Assembly (NCBI GenBank): GCA_000697335.1
Contig: JNEM01013847.1
Span: 1 to 31,762, forward strand
Source: Conidiobolus incongruus B7586
Taxonomy: Eukaryota > Entomophthoromycota > Entomophthoromycetes > Entomophthorales > Conidiobolaceae
Length of the DNA stretch: 31,762 bases
Direction: 5' to 3'
Below the pieces are notes generated by a model. That model was not told the DNA's origin, searched no databases, and saw only the letters and a list, made by a program, of their open reading frames with translations. Position 1 is the stretch's first letter. Every line of letters begins with the position of its first letter. This document shows positions 1 through 11,193 of the stretch, in pieces. The translations under genes were made by a program, and so were the position numbers.

Positions 1-2892
1 TTTTTTATAAAATTAAATATAATTTTTATCTTAATATATTGGTTAAATATTAAATATAAGTTTTTTTTTTGATATTTAACTTATTTATATATTAATAACT
101 AGATAGTATAATAATATTATTTTAATTTAAAAATTAAGCATTAAAAATTAGAAATAAATTAATAATAATGGAACCAAATCAATACTTTTGATGATATAAT
201 AGAATTAGCATATTAGATTTGAATTTAATTGAATTCATTCTATTCTTCAATCAAGCTATTATAATATGATCTTCGTAATAACTAATTCTATGTTTAAACA
301 TAAATATTAGAGTTTTTAAATTTATAAATAGTGAAAAATACCTTACTCTTTGTAGTTTATTAATAAATATTAAAATATTTTTATTTTTTTAATGAAATGA
401 GTGATAAAATTTGAAAATGATAATTATACACAGTTATCAGTTATTTGTGGCTTGTATCTTAAATGGATTTAAAAAATATTTGAATCTAGTGTATAAATAT
501 ATCATGAAAAAATATATTAATTCATGAATATATTTTATTCAAAGTAATCATTTTTATTAAAATTAAAATATAATTAATTGAAATATGAAAACATACTCAA
601 AGTTATTCAATACTTAAGAATAATATACTTTAGTTAGTTAAAATTCTGCGTAAACTGGATTAAAAAATTAATATAAACACTTATAATATAATCTCAAATT
701 TGTTACCATTGATTTTGTTATAATTAATAAATTATTTTTAACATATTTTTTGATCCATTATTCAATTCTTTAACTTGTCATAAACTTTATACTTATTTTA
801 GGTTTGTGTTACTCTACTATAGTTCAGATTTGATAAATATCTTTTATAAATAATAAGGATTAAATAAAAAATTTTGTAACACAGAATTATTATGCTATTG
901 CTTAGTATTTGATTATTATATTTTGTTCTAAATATGAATTAAGAAACAAAATATCTTCCATTATATATTTAATTTCTGCAATATGTAATGATATCAATTA
1001 TTTTGATATAAATAATTTAAAATTGCTGATAAACTAAATTTTATTAATTGATTCTTAATTTTACAAATATTAAATTGATTCAAATTGTAACAAAATTTAT
1101 AAAAATAGAAATTCTAAAATTTAAATAATTTGAATCTAAAGTATTAATAATTGGAATATTGTACAAAATTTTTGATATATATATATATATATATTGACAT
1201 AAATAGTTAGATAAATGTTTAAATTAATTTTTATATATTAAATTAAACTTTGATCTAATCAATCGTCACCATTATATTACATTTTAAGTATATATCTTAA
1301 ATTTAAACTTAAATATTAAAAATGAATTATTCAAAATCTTTCATATCAATAATTACATATATCATTGATTAATAATATTGATTTTTGATTTTAGTTGATA
1401 TTAAATATATGATAATTTTCATATTCACCCTTTATAAATTGTATTTGTTGTAAAATACTATATCAGTATCCTTGAACATTATATAATTATTTATTCAAGT
1501 ACTAATAATAATATATTAAAATAAAATGTACTCATATATGTGCACACGTTAGAGAGGAAAATACAAAAAACTTGACTATTATGTTAAGGTTATAGATTAA
1601 AGTTTCTATTATTTAAGAAATGACATGATATATATTTGGTCGTTAAAATAAGATTTGCTGGAACTTGGTGGAATTATATTGCAAAGAGTAATTATTTCAA
1701 ACTCATCCACTAAGTAGACAAGTTTTTTAATCTAAGAAAAAATGTAGATATAGTTTATGATTATGATGTAAGCATTGATTTATGAGCATTTAATTTATTT
1801 TTGCTTATTCCGATTTATTATTAAAAATGCGGATTTTAACGGGAATATTAAAAAATATTTTATTCTTAATTTGGCAATAACTAAAATAAAAAATTAAATT
1901 AATATAATTATTATGGTTTGCAATTTCAGTTAGGATTTTCAAAAACAGTTCCTTTGGAGTTTACAAAATTTATATATTAAAAAAGGGGTTTTAAAAGTTT
2001 ATCAAAATAGCTATATGTCTATATTGTTTTTAATATTTATAAATAATTTCAATGATATTATCGATAAAATATGAATAAATAAAAATAAAATACTAGCATT
2101 TATTTACTATCATTTTTTAATATAATTGGAAAATAATAAATAAAATCATAAAAAAATCTGTAAAAATGTTTCAATTAAAATCATACTAATATTTTTATTA
2201 TTTTAGGAAAATACAAATTTATTTTTTTAATAGAAATTTTATTATATAAGAATCCAAACATTTGGAAAAATATTAAAATAGAAACGATTTTAATTATATA
2301 TTGTGCTTGATATGGTTTACTTTGTTAGTTTAAATCTAGTAAATATAAAATATAATTAATTTGATTGGCAAAAATTGGTTACTGGAAATTTGATTTTTAA
2401 TGCAAATTCAAGCCTAAACACTTTTGACATTAATATTAATTTATGATAAAATTTTAAACCAATATTTCCTTAAAGACGGATATTATCGCGTGTATTTTTA
2501 ACTTAAAATAGATTTTAAAATTCAATTTGATAAATGCCCCATATTTATGCAAAGTTCTAATATATCACTTTTTATATATTATAATATATTCTCATCATAT
2601 ATGAGTGCTTTATTATATCAAAAACAATTATAATATTTCTATAATTAGATAGTATTTATTATAATATGTAATAGCAATTATTGCTTGAATAATAAAACAA
2701 AAATTTTTAAGTACTGAATCAGGGATAAATATACAAATATGAAAATTCATTACTTGAACATATTTCATTCAGACCTTTGCATAAATATTTATTAGTTATT
2801 AAAATGGAGCAAAAATGTTTTGAAATAATTTAAATTCAAAGGTATAAATATATTATAAGTTGCAAATGATTTGATTATATTGTAAATTCAAT
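1..2892. other. AT-rich spacer without a supported gene
   Basis: This stretch is dominated by A and T with stop codons in all frames. An AT dinucleotide run lies at about 1175-1194. A short piece at about 1651-1822 reads like decayed coding sequence (it holds Thr-Trp-Trp-Asn and Asp-Lys-Phe-Phe-Asn), but it has stops and I could not assign it. The promoter of the receptor gene at 2893 should be at the right end, but no specific box stands out from the AT background. Confidence 0.6.
1175..1194. repeat. AT dinucleotide microsatellite
   Basis: Uninterrupted alternating AT run of about 20 bases in spacer DNA. Similar runs occur at about 5522-5540, 28942-28961 and 31181-31198. Confidence 0.85.
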
Positions 2893-3855
2893 ATGGAGTC
2901 AAAAAATTGGCAAATTTATCAAAATCGTCCTTTTGTATACAATGCAACTTGTATTGTATATATTTTTTATGGTTGTATTGGAATTCCTATTACTTTTATG
3001 CTGTTATTTTCATCTGTCAAACTTTTTTTAAAGAATAACCATCCTCATTTCAAGATTTGTTTAGGGATTTTAATATGTGATTTTGTATCATCTTGTTCAT
3101 ATTTAATTATGGGTTTAACATCTAAGATTAATAGTGAGTATCTGCCTAAAAACATATGGTTCTGTAACGCGATTGACTTATTGTATATCGGTGGATCATA
3201 TCTTTCCATATGGTTTGTAGGTTTAATGAGTTTTGAAAGAGGACTATTAATCATTCATAAAATATGTCCTTCAAGTAGCATTTGGGTAGTAATCATGCTT
3301 ATTGAAGTAGCTTATTTCCTTATTATGAACTTTATCTCAATAGGATTTGACCAAATGGGTTTAGCACATATCGCAGTATATTGCATGTCATCACCTGAAT
3401 TTTTTACAGGGTATATTACTTTAATCTCATACTTCGTGATGATGTGCGCGAGTGTACTGGTAACAATTTACTCATATATCGGAATTGCTATAATTCAAAG
3501 GAGAAGAGCTTGGAAAGATATTCATGAATTGAACTTGGATAAAGATGAAACTTTGCATAGGACTAATAGAGTGATATTTAAAGTACTCACACTATTATTC
3601 CTTTTTTTAATAGCCAACGGATTAGAAATTGTTAATAATACAATAGAAATTATCACAGCCCACCCTCGTTCAACCACAGCCGATTTTGCATCCATTTGGT
3701 TACTCAGTCTGAATCCTGTCATTAATTCCTTGATACTAATTCAATTCCACGAGTCAGTTAAGATCGCTTTATTTGATACCTTCCCTTTCTTGTACAAAAT
3801 ATTTGGTAAAATTCATAATGATTATATGTATGGAAATTCTGAACCTCATGATTGA
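2893..3855 (+). CDS. Rhodopsin-like (class A) seven-transmembrane receptor, putative GPCR
   Basis: Intronless 320-residue membrane protein, probably a plasma-membrane sensor coupled to a heterotrimeric G protein. Seven hydrophobic segments lie at about 19-46, 53-75, 91-121, 130-152, 171-201, 228-253 and 264-286. Class A landmarks visible: Asp63 in TM2 (position 2.50), Cys91 at the top of TM3 and Cys164 in the second outer loop (the conserved disulfide pair), Glu115-Arg116-Gly117 at the inner end of TM3 in place of DRY, and Asn274-Pro275-Val-Ile-Asn in TM7 in place of NPxxY. The TM6 CWxP motif is absent. A sequon (Asn17-Ala-Thr) is in the short outer N-terminus. The third inner loop is basic (RRR at 203-205), as expected for G-protein contact. 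ATG 2893 is the first in-frame start and leaves a normal short N-terminus. A broken paralogue lies at about 6855-7690. The ligand cannot be read from the sequence. The GPCR superfamily call is firm; coupling is inference. Confidence 0.8.
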   Translation: MESKNWQIYQNRPFVYNATCIVYIFYGCIGIPITFMLLFSSVKLFLKNNHPHFKICLGILICDFVSSCSYLIMGLTSKINSEYLPKNIWFCNAIDLLYIGGSYLSIWFVGLMSFERGLLIIHKICPSSSIWVVIMLIEVAYFLIMNFISIGFDQMGLAHIAVYCMSSPEFFTGYITLISYFVMMCASVLVTIYSYIGIAIIQRRRAWKDIHELNLDKDETLHRTNRVIFKVLTLLFLFLIANGLEIVNNTIEIITAHPRSTTADFASIWLLSLNPVINSLILIQFHESVKIALFDTFPFLYKIFGKIHNDYMYGNSEPHD

Positions 3856-4404
3856 AATTTTTATTTATATTTAATAAATTTATTTAATAATTTCATTTAT
3901 TTATAAATTTATGAATTTTTTATAATTTTATTGAATATATAATTAACTACTTTTAAATATAAAAATATTCTATAATATAAAATAATATCAAGTATCATCT
4001 CAATATTAATATTTTTTAATCATTGAGCATTTATGAAAAAAATATGAAATTCCTGAATATATACTTTAATAATAATTTGTTATAGATTTAAGATTTAAAG
4101 ATTCTACAGTTAAAATATTTAACAATATCTAATTAAGTTATATTGCAATTAAAATATTTATTTATTCCTGACATTAATCACATTTAATTTAATAATTTTC
4201 TATTTGAAAAAATTGTCAATATTATAATTGGACAATAAATATAATAAATATTTATAATATATTAAATCTTTTATATTTGGTTTAATATTATATATAATTT
4301 AAATTATATTTTATAATTATTAATTTATAATCTTAAACTAATTTTTATAATAATTAAATCTTTAATTAATTTATTACTTTGTAATTTAAATAATGGGAAT
4401 TTTT
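3856..4404. other. AT-rich spacer between receptor gene and mariner relic
   Basis: Almost pure A/T with no readable frame. It should contain the 3' end of the receptor transcript, but no poly(A) signal can be singled out because AATAAA-like words are everywhere. Confidence 0.5.
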
Positions 4405-4559
4405 TATAATTGAAAAAAATAAACATTTTAATATATAAAAAGAAAAAAAATATAATATAAAATTAATAATTTTTTTACTTCTAATAACTTTTTACTATAC
4501 TTTTAACAAAGATTTAATACCTAAAAAATAATTCTTTTTATTAAAAACTACAATTTAAT

Positions 4560-5510
4560 ATTTTATAAACCAATTAAATTTTGATATAAAAATTTTTTTT
4601 CTTATAAGCTAGTTTTTTAATTGCTTAAAACAATTATAATTACATAAGTTATAATCTAAGGAATATATTAAATATAGCAGTTTTTTCTAATTATTTTTAA
4701 TTAGAAAGTTCTTTATAACTTTAAATTTATGTATTATAATTATTATGTAAAATAATAAGTTTTCTTAAATTATATTAAAAATACTAATTAAAAATACTTT
4801 TATTTAAAAAAACAATATAAAATTTACTATTAATTGATTTTCCTTCAAAAATTAAATAAGAGTAGCATATACTATTATAATCTATTATAATAATTAACAT
4901 TCACTTATTAATAAAATATTTATTTAAAGATATTTGTAGAAAAGGTTAATTTAACTTAATTTAGCATTTTGATTTGTGTTTTAATAAAAGATTATATATA
5001 AAGATTTAAGATTCATCAATTATAATTATTCACTATAAAAGTTTAAGCTTCTAGTAATATTTTAATAGGTTTTGTTTAACAATAACTACTTTAACTTTTT
5101 TTAAGCTTTAGTTAAATTATAAGGTACCTATTTTATATTTTTATTTATTAATTTGAGTTTAAACTTTAATATATATAAAATACTTATAAAACTAATATTA
5201 AAGTACTTAGATAATTCTTTAACTAAAATAAAAAGGTGTTTTTTAATATATTTTTTTATTTTATTAATAATTAAAAAATAAGAATTAAAATTAATCTTTT
5301 AAATTTTAATAAGTTTTAAGTAATTTCTCTCTTAATTTTAAAATAATTTACCAAGTAATAAATTGTTGATTTAGATAATATTTTATTATTAAAAGCTATT
5401 TATAAATTTTAAATAATTTTAAAGGATTTATGGTTAAGTTTTACTAATACTAAAATAAACTTTTAATAGTTATTATTTAATTTAGCATAATTAAAATAAA
5501 TAACCAATTT
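4560..5510 (-). pseudogene. Relic mariner transposase
   Basis: Reading the minus strand gives, in order, mariner landmarks interrupted by stops. At about 5340-5380 a Ser-Thr-Ile-Tyr-Tyr helix-turn-helix piece is followed by Val-Asn-Tyr-Phe-Lys. At about 5110-5130 comes a WVPYNLTKAQKK-like block, with the Trp codon now TAG and the Gln codon TAA, as in the WVPHEL motif. At about 4985-5020 the first catalytic block reads Asp-Glu-Ser-(stop)-Ile, as in TGDESWI, again with Trp replaced by TAA. At about 4805-4860 a block resembles FLPEGQTVNSEFY (here Phe-Glu-Gly-Lys-Ser-Ile-Asn-Ser-Lys-Phe-Tyr). At about 4730-4760 Leu-His-Asn-Asn stands where the second catalytic Asp of HDNA is expected. Stops fall at codons expected to be Trp or Gln, which fits C-to-T (G-to-A) change. 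The frame shifts at least once near 5100. Nothing here could make an active enzyme. Confidence 0.75.
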
Positions 5511-5521
5511 TAAAAAATTAT

Positions 5522-5540
5522 TATATATATATATATATAT
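5522..5540. repeat. AT dinucleotide microsatellite inside the mariner relic
   Basis: Alternating TA run just upstream (in transposase orientation) of the decayed reading frame. It probably grew after the element died. Confidence 0.8.
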
Positions 5541-5650
5541 AATTCAAAACTATTTATTTTCTTATATATTTTGTATATATTTTTTTATTTGAAATTAATA
5601 ATATGTTTGAAAAATCAGAAATTGAAAAATCTCCTATTTTTTCAATTATA

Positions 5651-6854
5651 TGATAATAGATTCTAATTTAAAAAAATTTTGAGATATTAATTAATTAATA
5701 TAAAAGGGGAGAAGATTTTATATTTTAATTATTTTGAATCTATATCTATTTGTAAATCATATTGCTATATTATCATTATTATCAAAAACTATATTAATCA
5801 TATTTTTTTTACCTTTTTCAATAAATAGAAGTATAGAAATAGTGATTAAATATATAAAATTTATTTCCCAAAGACTTAAAACTTAAGTCAAATTGATCAA
5901 CTTCTAATACAATATAAATATATTTATGTAATTACTTTTTAGTGAAGCTTTGTTAAAGATTAAGTGTCTAGAATAGATTTACTGACAATGATCTTCATTA
6001 AAAGTAAATTTTAAATCAATCTTGAATAAATGATCTTTGATTTTCAATCTTGCTCATAATTTAAGGAAAACCAAAATATTCATAACCAATTTATTAGTAT
6101 CAATTTAAAACTGGTTCATTGGCAAAATATGAAATATCAAACATATATTTTGTAACTGAGTAATAAAATCAAGTTTAAAGAATATTGATTGAACAAATTA
6201 AAAATATATCAAATTCTCAGTAATTTTATTGTTTATTTTAATTACACTATTATTAAAAATTCTCTAGATAAAAAATATTTAAATTTCATAAAATGTTTAT
6301 CTTATTAAAAATAAAAATATAATCTCTATTTTGTATAACATTATTTGGAATTAACCATATAGTTTGGAAAATTTGTATCGATAACATGTGTATCACAATT
6401 AATGAGTTGATAATTTGTAAAAATGTATATAAAATTAAATTGTTACTAAGTGAACTTGGAGTAACATGTGATACTTCCTATATAAAGTTATAAACTTATA
6501 TTTTAATATCAATTTTCAACCAATTAAACCTCAAAACTTATTAACAATATCAAAGGATCATTATAATAATTTTAAAATTAAAATATTAATGAATTATTAT
6601 TTAATTGGGATCAAATAAATGAAGTTAATATATTTAAATTATTATATCAAGGCTCATTAAAATTACAATTTTGGTTGTATTTAAGTGATTACTAAATAAA
6701 TCAAGATAGTTTACTAGATATAACAAATAGAATCACTATCTGATAAATCCTTGTAAATATATTATAAAATTAAAAATATTTGGCTATTTAATTATAATTA
6801 TTCTTAAATATATTGATAATATTCAAATATACAACGATTGATCTGTTATTTGTT
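5651..6854. other. AT-rich spacer
   Basis: No reading frame or RNA gene is visible. Part of it may be the decayed upstream region of the broken receptor copy that follows. Confidence 0.5.
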
Positions 6855-7690
6855 ATCCATTTGCAATTATATTCATAATATTTAGAATAATTGTAATATC
6901 AATTACCTCATTAGTATCAATATCTTTGAAATTATTTTCAAAATTAATTCCTGTTCATATAAAAACTAGTGTTGGTACTATATTATTGGGGTTTATTCCA
7001 ATTTGTATGTATCTTGTATTGGGATCATCAAATCTCATTAATATAGTATAATTTATCAAGTCCTCCGGATTGTGCTTGGCTACTGATATTTTAAATATTG
7101 GAACTAAGTATATCTCTGCCTGGCTTGTAGATTGATGAAATTAAACAGATGACTTTTAATGATTGATAAGTCTTCATCTTATAATGATACTGGTTACCTT
7201 TAATGATAATCTAGTTTCTGTATTTTTACTTATTTAAATCGTATCATTTGTCAAAAGTGAAATTAGTTTAGCTAGTATTCCTTTCTATTATATGGCTACT
7301 CATATTGATACCATTGATTATATTGCCATATGTTCGTATGGATTAACCATCGCTTTTAATTTAATGATACAAATTTATTCATACGTTGCCAACGCATTCA
7401 TTCAAAGAAAGAGTGCTTGGCCTAAAGTTAAAGGATTGAACCTTGAGAAATCTCAGGCATTGCATCAATCCAGTCAAACTTTAACTTAAATACTATTATT
7501 GGCGCTACATTTAATATCTATCGGGCTAGATATTTTTAATAGAATATCAAAAATATTTACTACGAATACTCGCTCAGTCAAAATGGATTTATTTCAATTT
7601 GCTTCATGAATTTCAATCCAATCGCTAGTCATACTTTATTGATTTTATTTTAATATCAAGTCAAATAAAGCTCTATTACACATGGTCTAA
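6855..7690 (+). pseudogene. Broken paralogue of the 2893-3855 receptor
   Basis: Residue order follows the intact receptor from TM1 to TM7. At about 6861-6960 the TM1 equivalent ends in Ser-Leu-Lys-Leu. At 6960-7050 comes the TM2 equivalent ending Ser-Ser-Asn-Leu-Ile-Asn, then an in-frame stop (TAA 7049). At 7080-7130 the TM3 start has Asp-Ile-Leu-Asn-Ile-Gly and a Trp-Leu-Val match, followed by stops. At 7140-7190 Leu-Asn-Arg-(stop)-Leu-Leu stands where Phe-Glu-Arg-Gly-Leu-Leu is expected. At 7240-7486 TM5 and the inner loop are well kept (Ile-Gln-Arg-Lys-Ser-Ala-Trp against Ile-Gln-Arg-Arg-Arg-Ala-Trp). At 7490-7670 TM6 and TM7 follow, with a frame change before an Asn-Pro-Ile-Ala motif matching Asn-Pro-Val-Ile. 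Several stops and at least one frame change rule out a full product. A 65-codon piece (7292-7486) stays open but lacks most of the fold. It is probably a tandem copy on the same strand that has diverged strongly. Confidence 0.8.
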
Positions 7691-8611
7691 TTTTAGCTAA
7701 TATTACCTGTGACTATGATAGCGATTCAATCCAAACAAATGTACATGGAAGATATCCCAATAATATTTCAAAATACCATTGTAAAAATTTTATTAAATTA
7801 ATTACAACAAAAACTAAATTTTTAATTAAAACTTTATACATTTATCATATTATACTAATGTTTTATTTTACTAAAATTATAAAAAGTGCTTTCTATTCGT
7901 TCAGCTACTGATTCAAGTTATTGTATATATCATATAATAATTTAATATAAAATTTAATTATATTTTAAATAATATCATGTACTGAATTGCATTAATTGAT
8001 TTGTCATTCTCATTCTCATTCAAACTTGTGTAAAAATGATGTATTAATTCTGCTTTATTGGTTAAATTAGAAATAGAAGCAAACAATTGTAACTGAATAT
8101 ATTGCAATAATCAGAATTAGTGTATATATTAATGACTCAAAAGATGGTATCAGGTGTGTATTAAAATTAGGAAATATTTTAATCATTTATTTTATGATTT
8201 TGGTAATACTAGTCAAATAATATAATTGTGATAAGTATATGATAACCCTTTCATAGAATAGTAAATATATTTTCAAAATTTAAATTCTAATAAAATCCTT
8301 ATCAAATTCAGTTTTTTAAAATAATTAAAATGAATTTTAAAATTTCTGAAAAATTATTTGAATTCAGTTAAGATAGAGATTCATTTTTATAATCTTTATA
8401 CTGAGCAAACTTTTGTAAGAACACAATGATATATATTTTATTTCCATTACTCTAATAAAGAAAACACAAAATTATTTTATCAGAAACATGATATTATACC
8501 TCAGGATTACTGTAAATAGAAATTCAATTGAAATATACCTAAATAGTCATATAGGAATATAACAAAGCCTGGCTAAACATTCAGATTCACTTGAGCCAAT
8601 ATAAAGAACAA
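7691..8611. other. AT-rich spacer
   Basis: No gene can be supported. A perfect TGACTCA (Gcn4/AP-1 type site) is at 8133-8139, about 770 bases upstream of TRP5, but the same word family also occurs inside coding DNA elsewhere in the window, so it is weak evidence for amino-acid control. A CCAAT word is at 8595-8599. Confidence 0.4.
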
Positions 8612-8863
8612 ATGTATTTTGATGAGAGTTTATTATTATCCAATATTAAGATGAAAATTAGGAAAATACTGCGAATATTATCTTTAATTCAAATACTCAG
8701 CTTCTATAAAATTACCCTATTTGAATATTATGCGGTCGGTGAAATTTCCAAATATAGAAATTTATACAGATCTTGTGATTGGAAGGATTATTTATTGAAA
8801 ATGACTTTGGATGATGAAGATGAAGTATTTAAAGGGCATTTCATCCCTAGCATTTACCGTTAA
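8612..8863 (+). CDS. Small unassigned ORF directly upstream of TRP5
   Basis: An 83-codon frame from ATG 8612, ending 42 bases before the TRP5 start codon. The product is rich in Ile, Leu and Lys in its first half (Lys-Met-Lys-Ile-Arg-Lys) and has an acidic patch (Asp-Asp-Glu-Asp-Glu) before a Gly-His-Phe-Ile-Pro end. I do not recognise a family. Codon choice near the end (CCT, AGC, TAC, CGT) is less AT-biased than spacer, which hints at real or former coding. With so little space before TRP5 it is either the last piece of a decayed gene or an upstream ORF in the TRP5 leader. It may equally be chance. Confidence 0.22.
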   Translation: MYFDESLLLSNIKMKIRKILRILSLIQILSFYKITLFEYYAVGEISKYRNLYRSCDWKDYLLKMTLDDEDEVFKGHFIPSIYR

Positions 8864-8905
8864 TAGCTATTTGAATATTATTTAAACATAAACTTAACAT
8901 TTAAA

Positions 8906-11193
8906 ATGTCCCAACTGTTAAGACAAACTTTTGAAAATAAAAGAAATCAAGGTATTCTCGTTTACTTATTAATTATTCATATCTTTATTGACTTGAATTT
9001 AGATAAAGCTGCTTTCCTTGGCTTTATCACTGGTGGTCACCCCCATCCTGATGAAACTGTTAATATTATGTTGGCACTTGAAAGAGGTGGCGTAGATATT
9101 ATTGAATTAGGTAAGTAGTATGCTTACTGATCTACATCAACAGTCACTGATAGTATATTAGGTATTCCTTTTACTGATCCAACTGCCGACGGCCCTGTCA
9201 TTCAAGAATCTAGTTTTGTAAGTGTTATTAATACTCTATTTTATTCTTCATTACTCACATTAGGCTTTAGGAGGCTCTTAAATATGACGTGGATTTAGAG
9301 CGATGCTGGTCTTTCGTTTCAGAAGCACGTCAGCGCGGGCTCAAAGTACCTGTCGTCTTTATGGGATATTACAACACCTTTTACCAATACGGTGAAGAAT
9401 TAGCTATCAAAAAATCAAAGGAATATGGTGTGAATGGTTTTATTATTGTAGACCTTCCACCCGAAGAAGCAGGATCCTTTATTGGTCATTGTCGTCAATA
9501 CGAATTATCTTATATTCCATTAATTACCCCTTCCACTTCAGATATTCGTATTCAGGAACACTCTAAAATTGCAGACAGTTTCTTGTATGTAGTTTCACGA
9601 TTGGGTGTCACTGGAACTAATGATAAAGTAGCTGCCGATCTCGAAAACTACCTTTCTAGAGTAAGAGCTAACGTAAAAGCTTCTGGCTCAGACCTTCCCT
9701 TAGCAGTTGGATTTGGTGTTAGCACGAGAGATCATTTCCTTCAAATTGAGCGAATTGCAGATGGTGTTGTAATTGGGTCACGCCTTATTAAAGAATTGAT
9801 GGCTTATGACAATGCCGAAGAAAGAGTACGAAAGATTGGAGAGTTTGCTAGCATATTAAGTGGAAAGAATTCTTCCAATTCCAGCCTTACTCGTAATACC
9901 AATTCTAACGGCTATAATATTGATACTAGCAATGGTATTGCTTCTACTCAAATAAACCCTCGATTTGGTGATTTCGGTGGTAGATACGTCTCTGAAACTT
10001 TAATCGGATGCCTTGAGGAAATTGAAAATACATATTTGGCACTTAAAGATGACCCTACTTTCATTCAAGAATTTGAGCAATATTATCCATTTATCTCTAG
10101 ACCTTCATCTTTACACCAAGCTAAAAGACTTACTGAATATACTGGAGGTGCCGAAATCTGGCTCAAAAGAGAAGATTTGAATCATACTGGTTCTCATAAA
10201 ATTAATAATGCTTTGGGTCAAATCTTATTAGCAAGAAGATTAGGAAAGACTAGAATTATTGCTGAAACTGGTGCAGGCCAACATGGTGTCGCTACTGCAA
10301 CAGTATGTGCTCATTTCGGATTACAATGTGTTGTTTATATGGGAGCCGAAGATATGCGCCGCCAAGCTTTAAATGTTTTCAGAATCAAATTATTGGGAGC
10401 TGAAGTTGTACCCGTTCATTCAGGAAGTGCCACTCTCAAGGACGCCGTTAATGAAGCAATGAGAGACTGGGTTACAAATGTTAATACAACTCACTATTTA
10501 ATTGGTTCTGCCATTGGACCCCATCCCTTCCCTCTAATGGTTCGTGATTTCCAATCTGTAATTGGCCGTGAATCTCGTAAACAGATGTTGGAACAGACTA
10601 ACTCCCTTCCCAACGCTGTATTCGCTTGTGTTGGTGGGGGTTCCAATGCTATTGGTATGTTTCACCCATTTGTTCCTGACTCAGAAGTTAAATTATTTGG
10701 TGTTGAAGCTGCTGGTGATGGTGTTGATACTGATCATCACTCTGCGACTTTGAATCGAGGAACACCTGGTGTATTTCACGGAGCCAGAACATATCTCTTA
10801 CAAGATAAGAAGGGCCAAATTACCGCTACACACTCTATTAGTGCTGGTCTCGATTATCCTGGTGTTGGTCCAGAACATTCCTATCTTAAGGATATTAACA
10901 GAGCTCAATATATCTCTGCTAGTGATGCTGATGCTCTTCAAGGATTCAGACTCCTTTCTCAATATGAAGGTATCATCCCCGCTTTAGAATCATCTCACGC
11001 AGTGTATGCTGCCATTGAATACGCAAAAACTCGTCCCAAGGATGAAAAAGTTCTTATTTGTCTTTCTGGACGAGGTGATAAGGATGTTCAATCAGTAGCT
11101 GAATGGTTGCCCAAACTTGGTCCCAAGATTGGCTGGGATTTGAGATTTTTAGATGGTGATGAAGTGATTAAAACAAATCTTAAAAAAGACTAA
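8906..11193 (+). CDS. TRP5: Tryptophan synthase, fused alpha and beta domains
   Basis: Catalyses the last two steps of tryptophan synthesis (EC 4.2.1.20) in the cytosol: the alpha domain splits indole-glycerol phosphate, and the beta domain joins indole to serine with PLP. Exons: 8906-8951, 9003-9110, 9162-9217, 9271-11193; introns of 51, 51 and 53 bp. The spliced product is 710 residues, close to yeast Trp5 (707). Alpha domain about 1-265: catalytic Glu50 in IIELG and Asp61 in TADGP, with Phe-Gly-Val-Ser in the phosphate-binding part. A Ser/Asn-rich linker spans about 267-299. Beta domain from about 300 (Arg-Phe-Gly-Asp-Phe-Gly-Gly): PLP lysine Lys380 in HTGSHKINN, Glu402 in ETGAGQHG, phosphate loop GGGSN at 525-529. 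All key residues are present, so it should be functional. The ATG at 8906 fits the family N-terminus (Met-Ser-x-Leu-Arg-Gln-Thr-Phe). A degraded copy lies downstream at 13694-15882. Confidence 0.95.

Larger units (their letters stand above)
4405..5650 (-). mobile_element. Decayed mariner-family DNA transposon
   Basis: Proposed limits come from an inverted repeat. The left end at 4405 and the right end at 5650, both read inward, begin with the same 14 bases (TATAATTGAAAAAA), and a looser match continues for about 10 more. Each end carries a TA, the mariner target duplication. The roughly 1.24 kb span is the usual length of a full mariner. The inside holds a degraded transposase on the minus strand (separate entry). 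The element is dead: many stops and at least one frame change. The exact ends are less certain than the identity, since short AT-rich matches arise easily here. An AT run at about 5522-5540 sits inside the element before the transposase. Confidence 0.65.

Noticed and set aside
1651-1822. Possible decayed coding stretch
   Set aside because: Some coding-like residues, but internal stops and no certain family.
8133-8139. Gcn4-type TGACTCA site upstream of TRP5
   Set aside because: About 770 bases from the start codon, and the same word family recurs at 14285-14291, 21173-21179, 22818-22824 and 31103-31109, including inside coding sequence.
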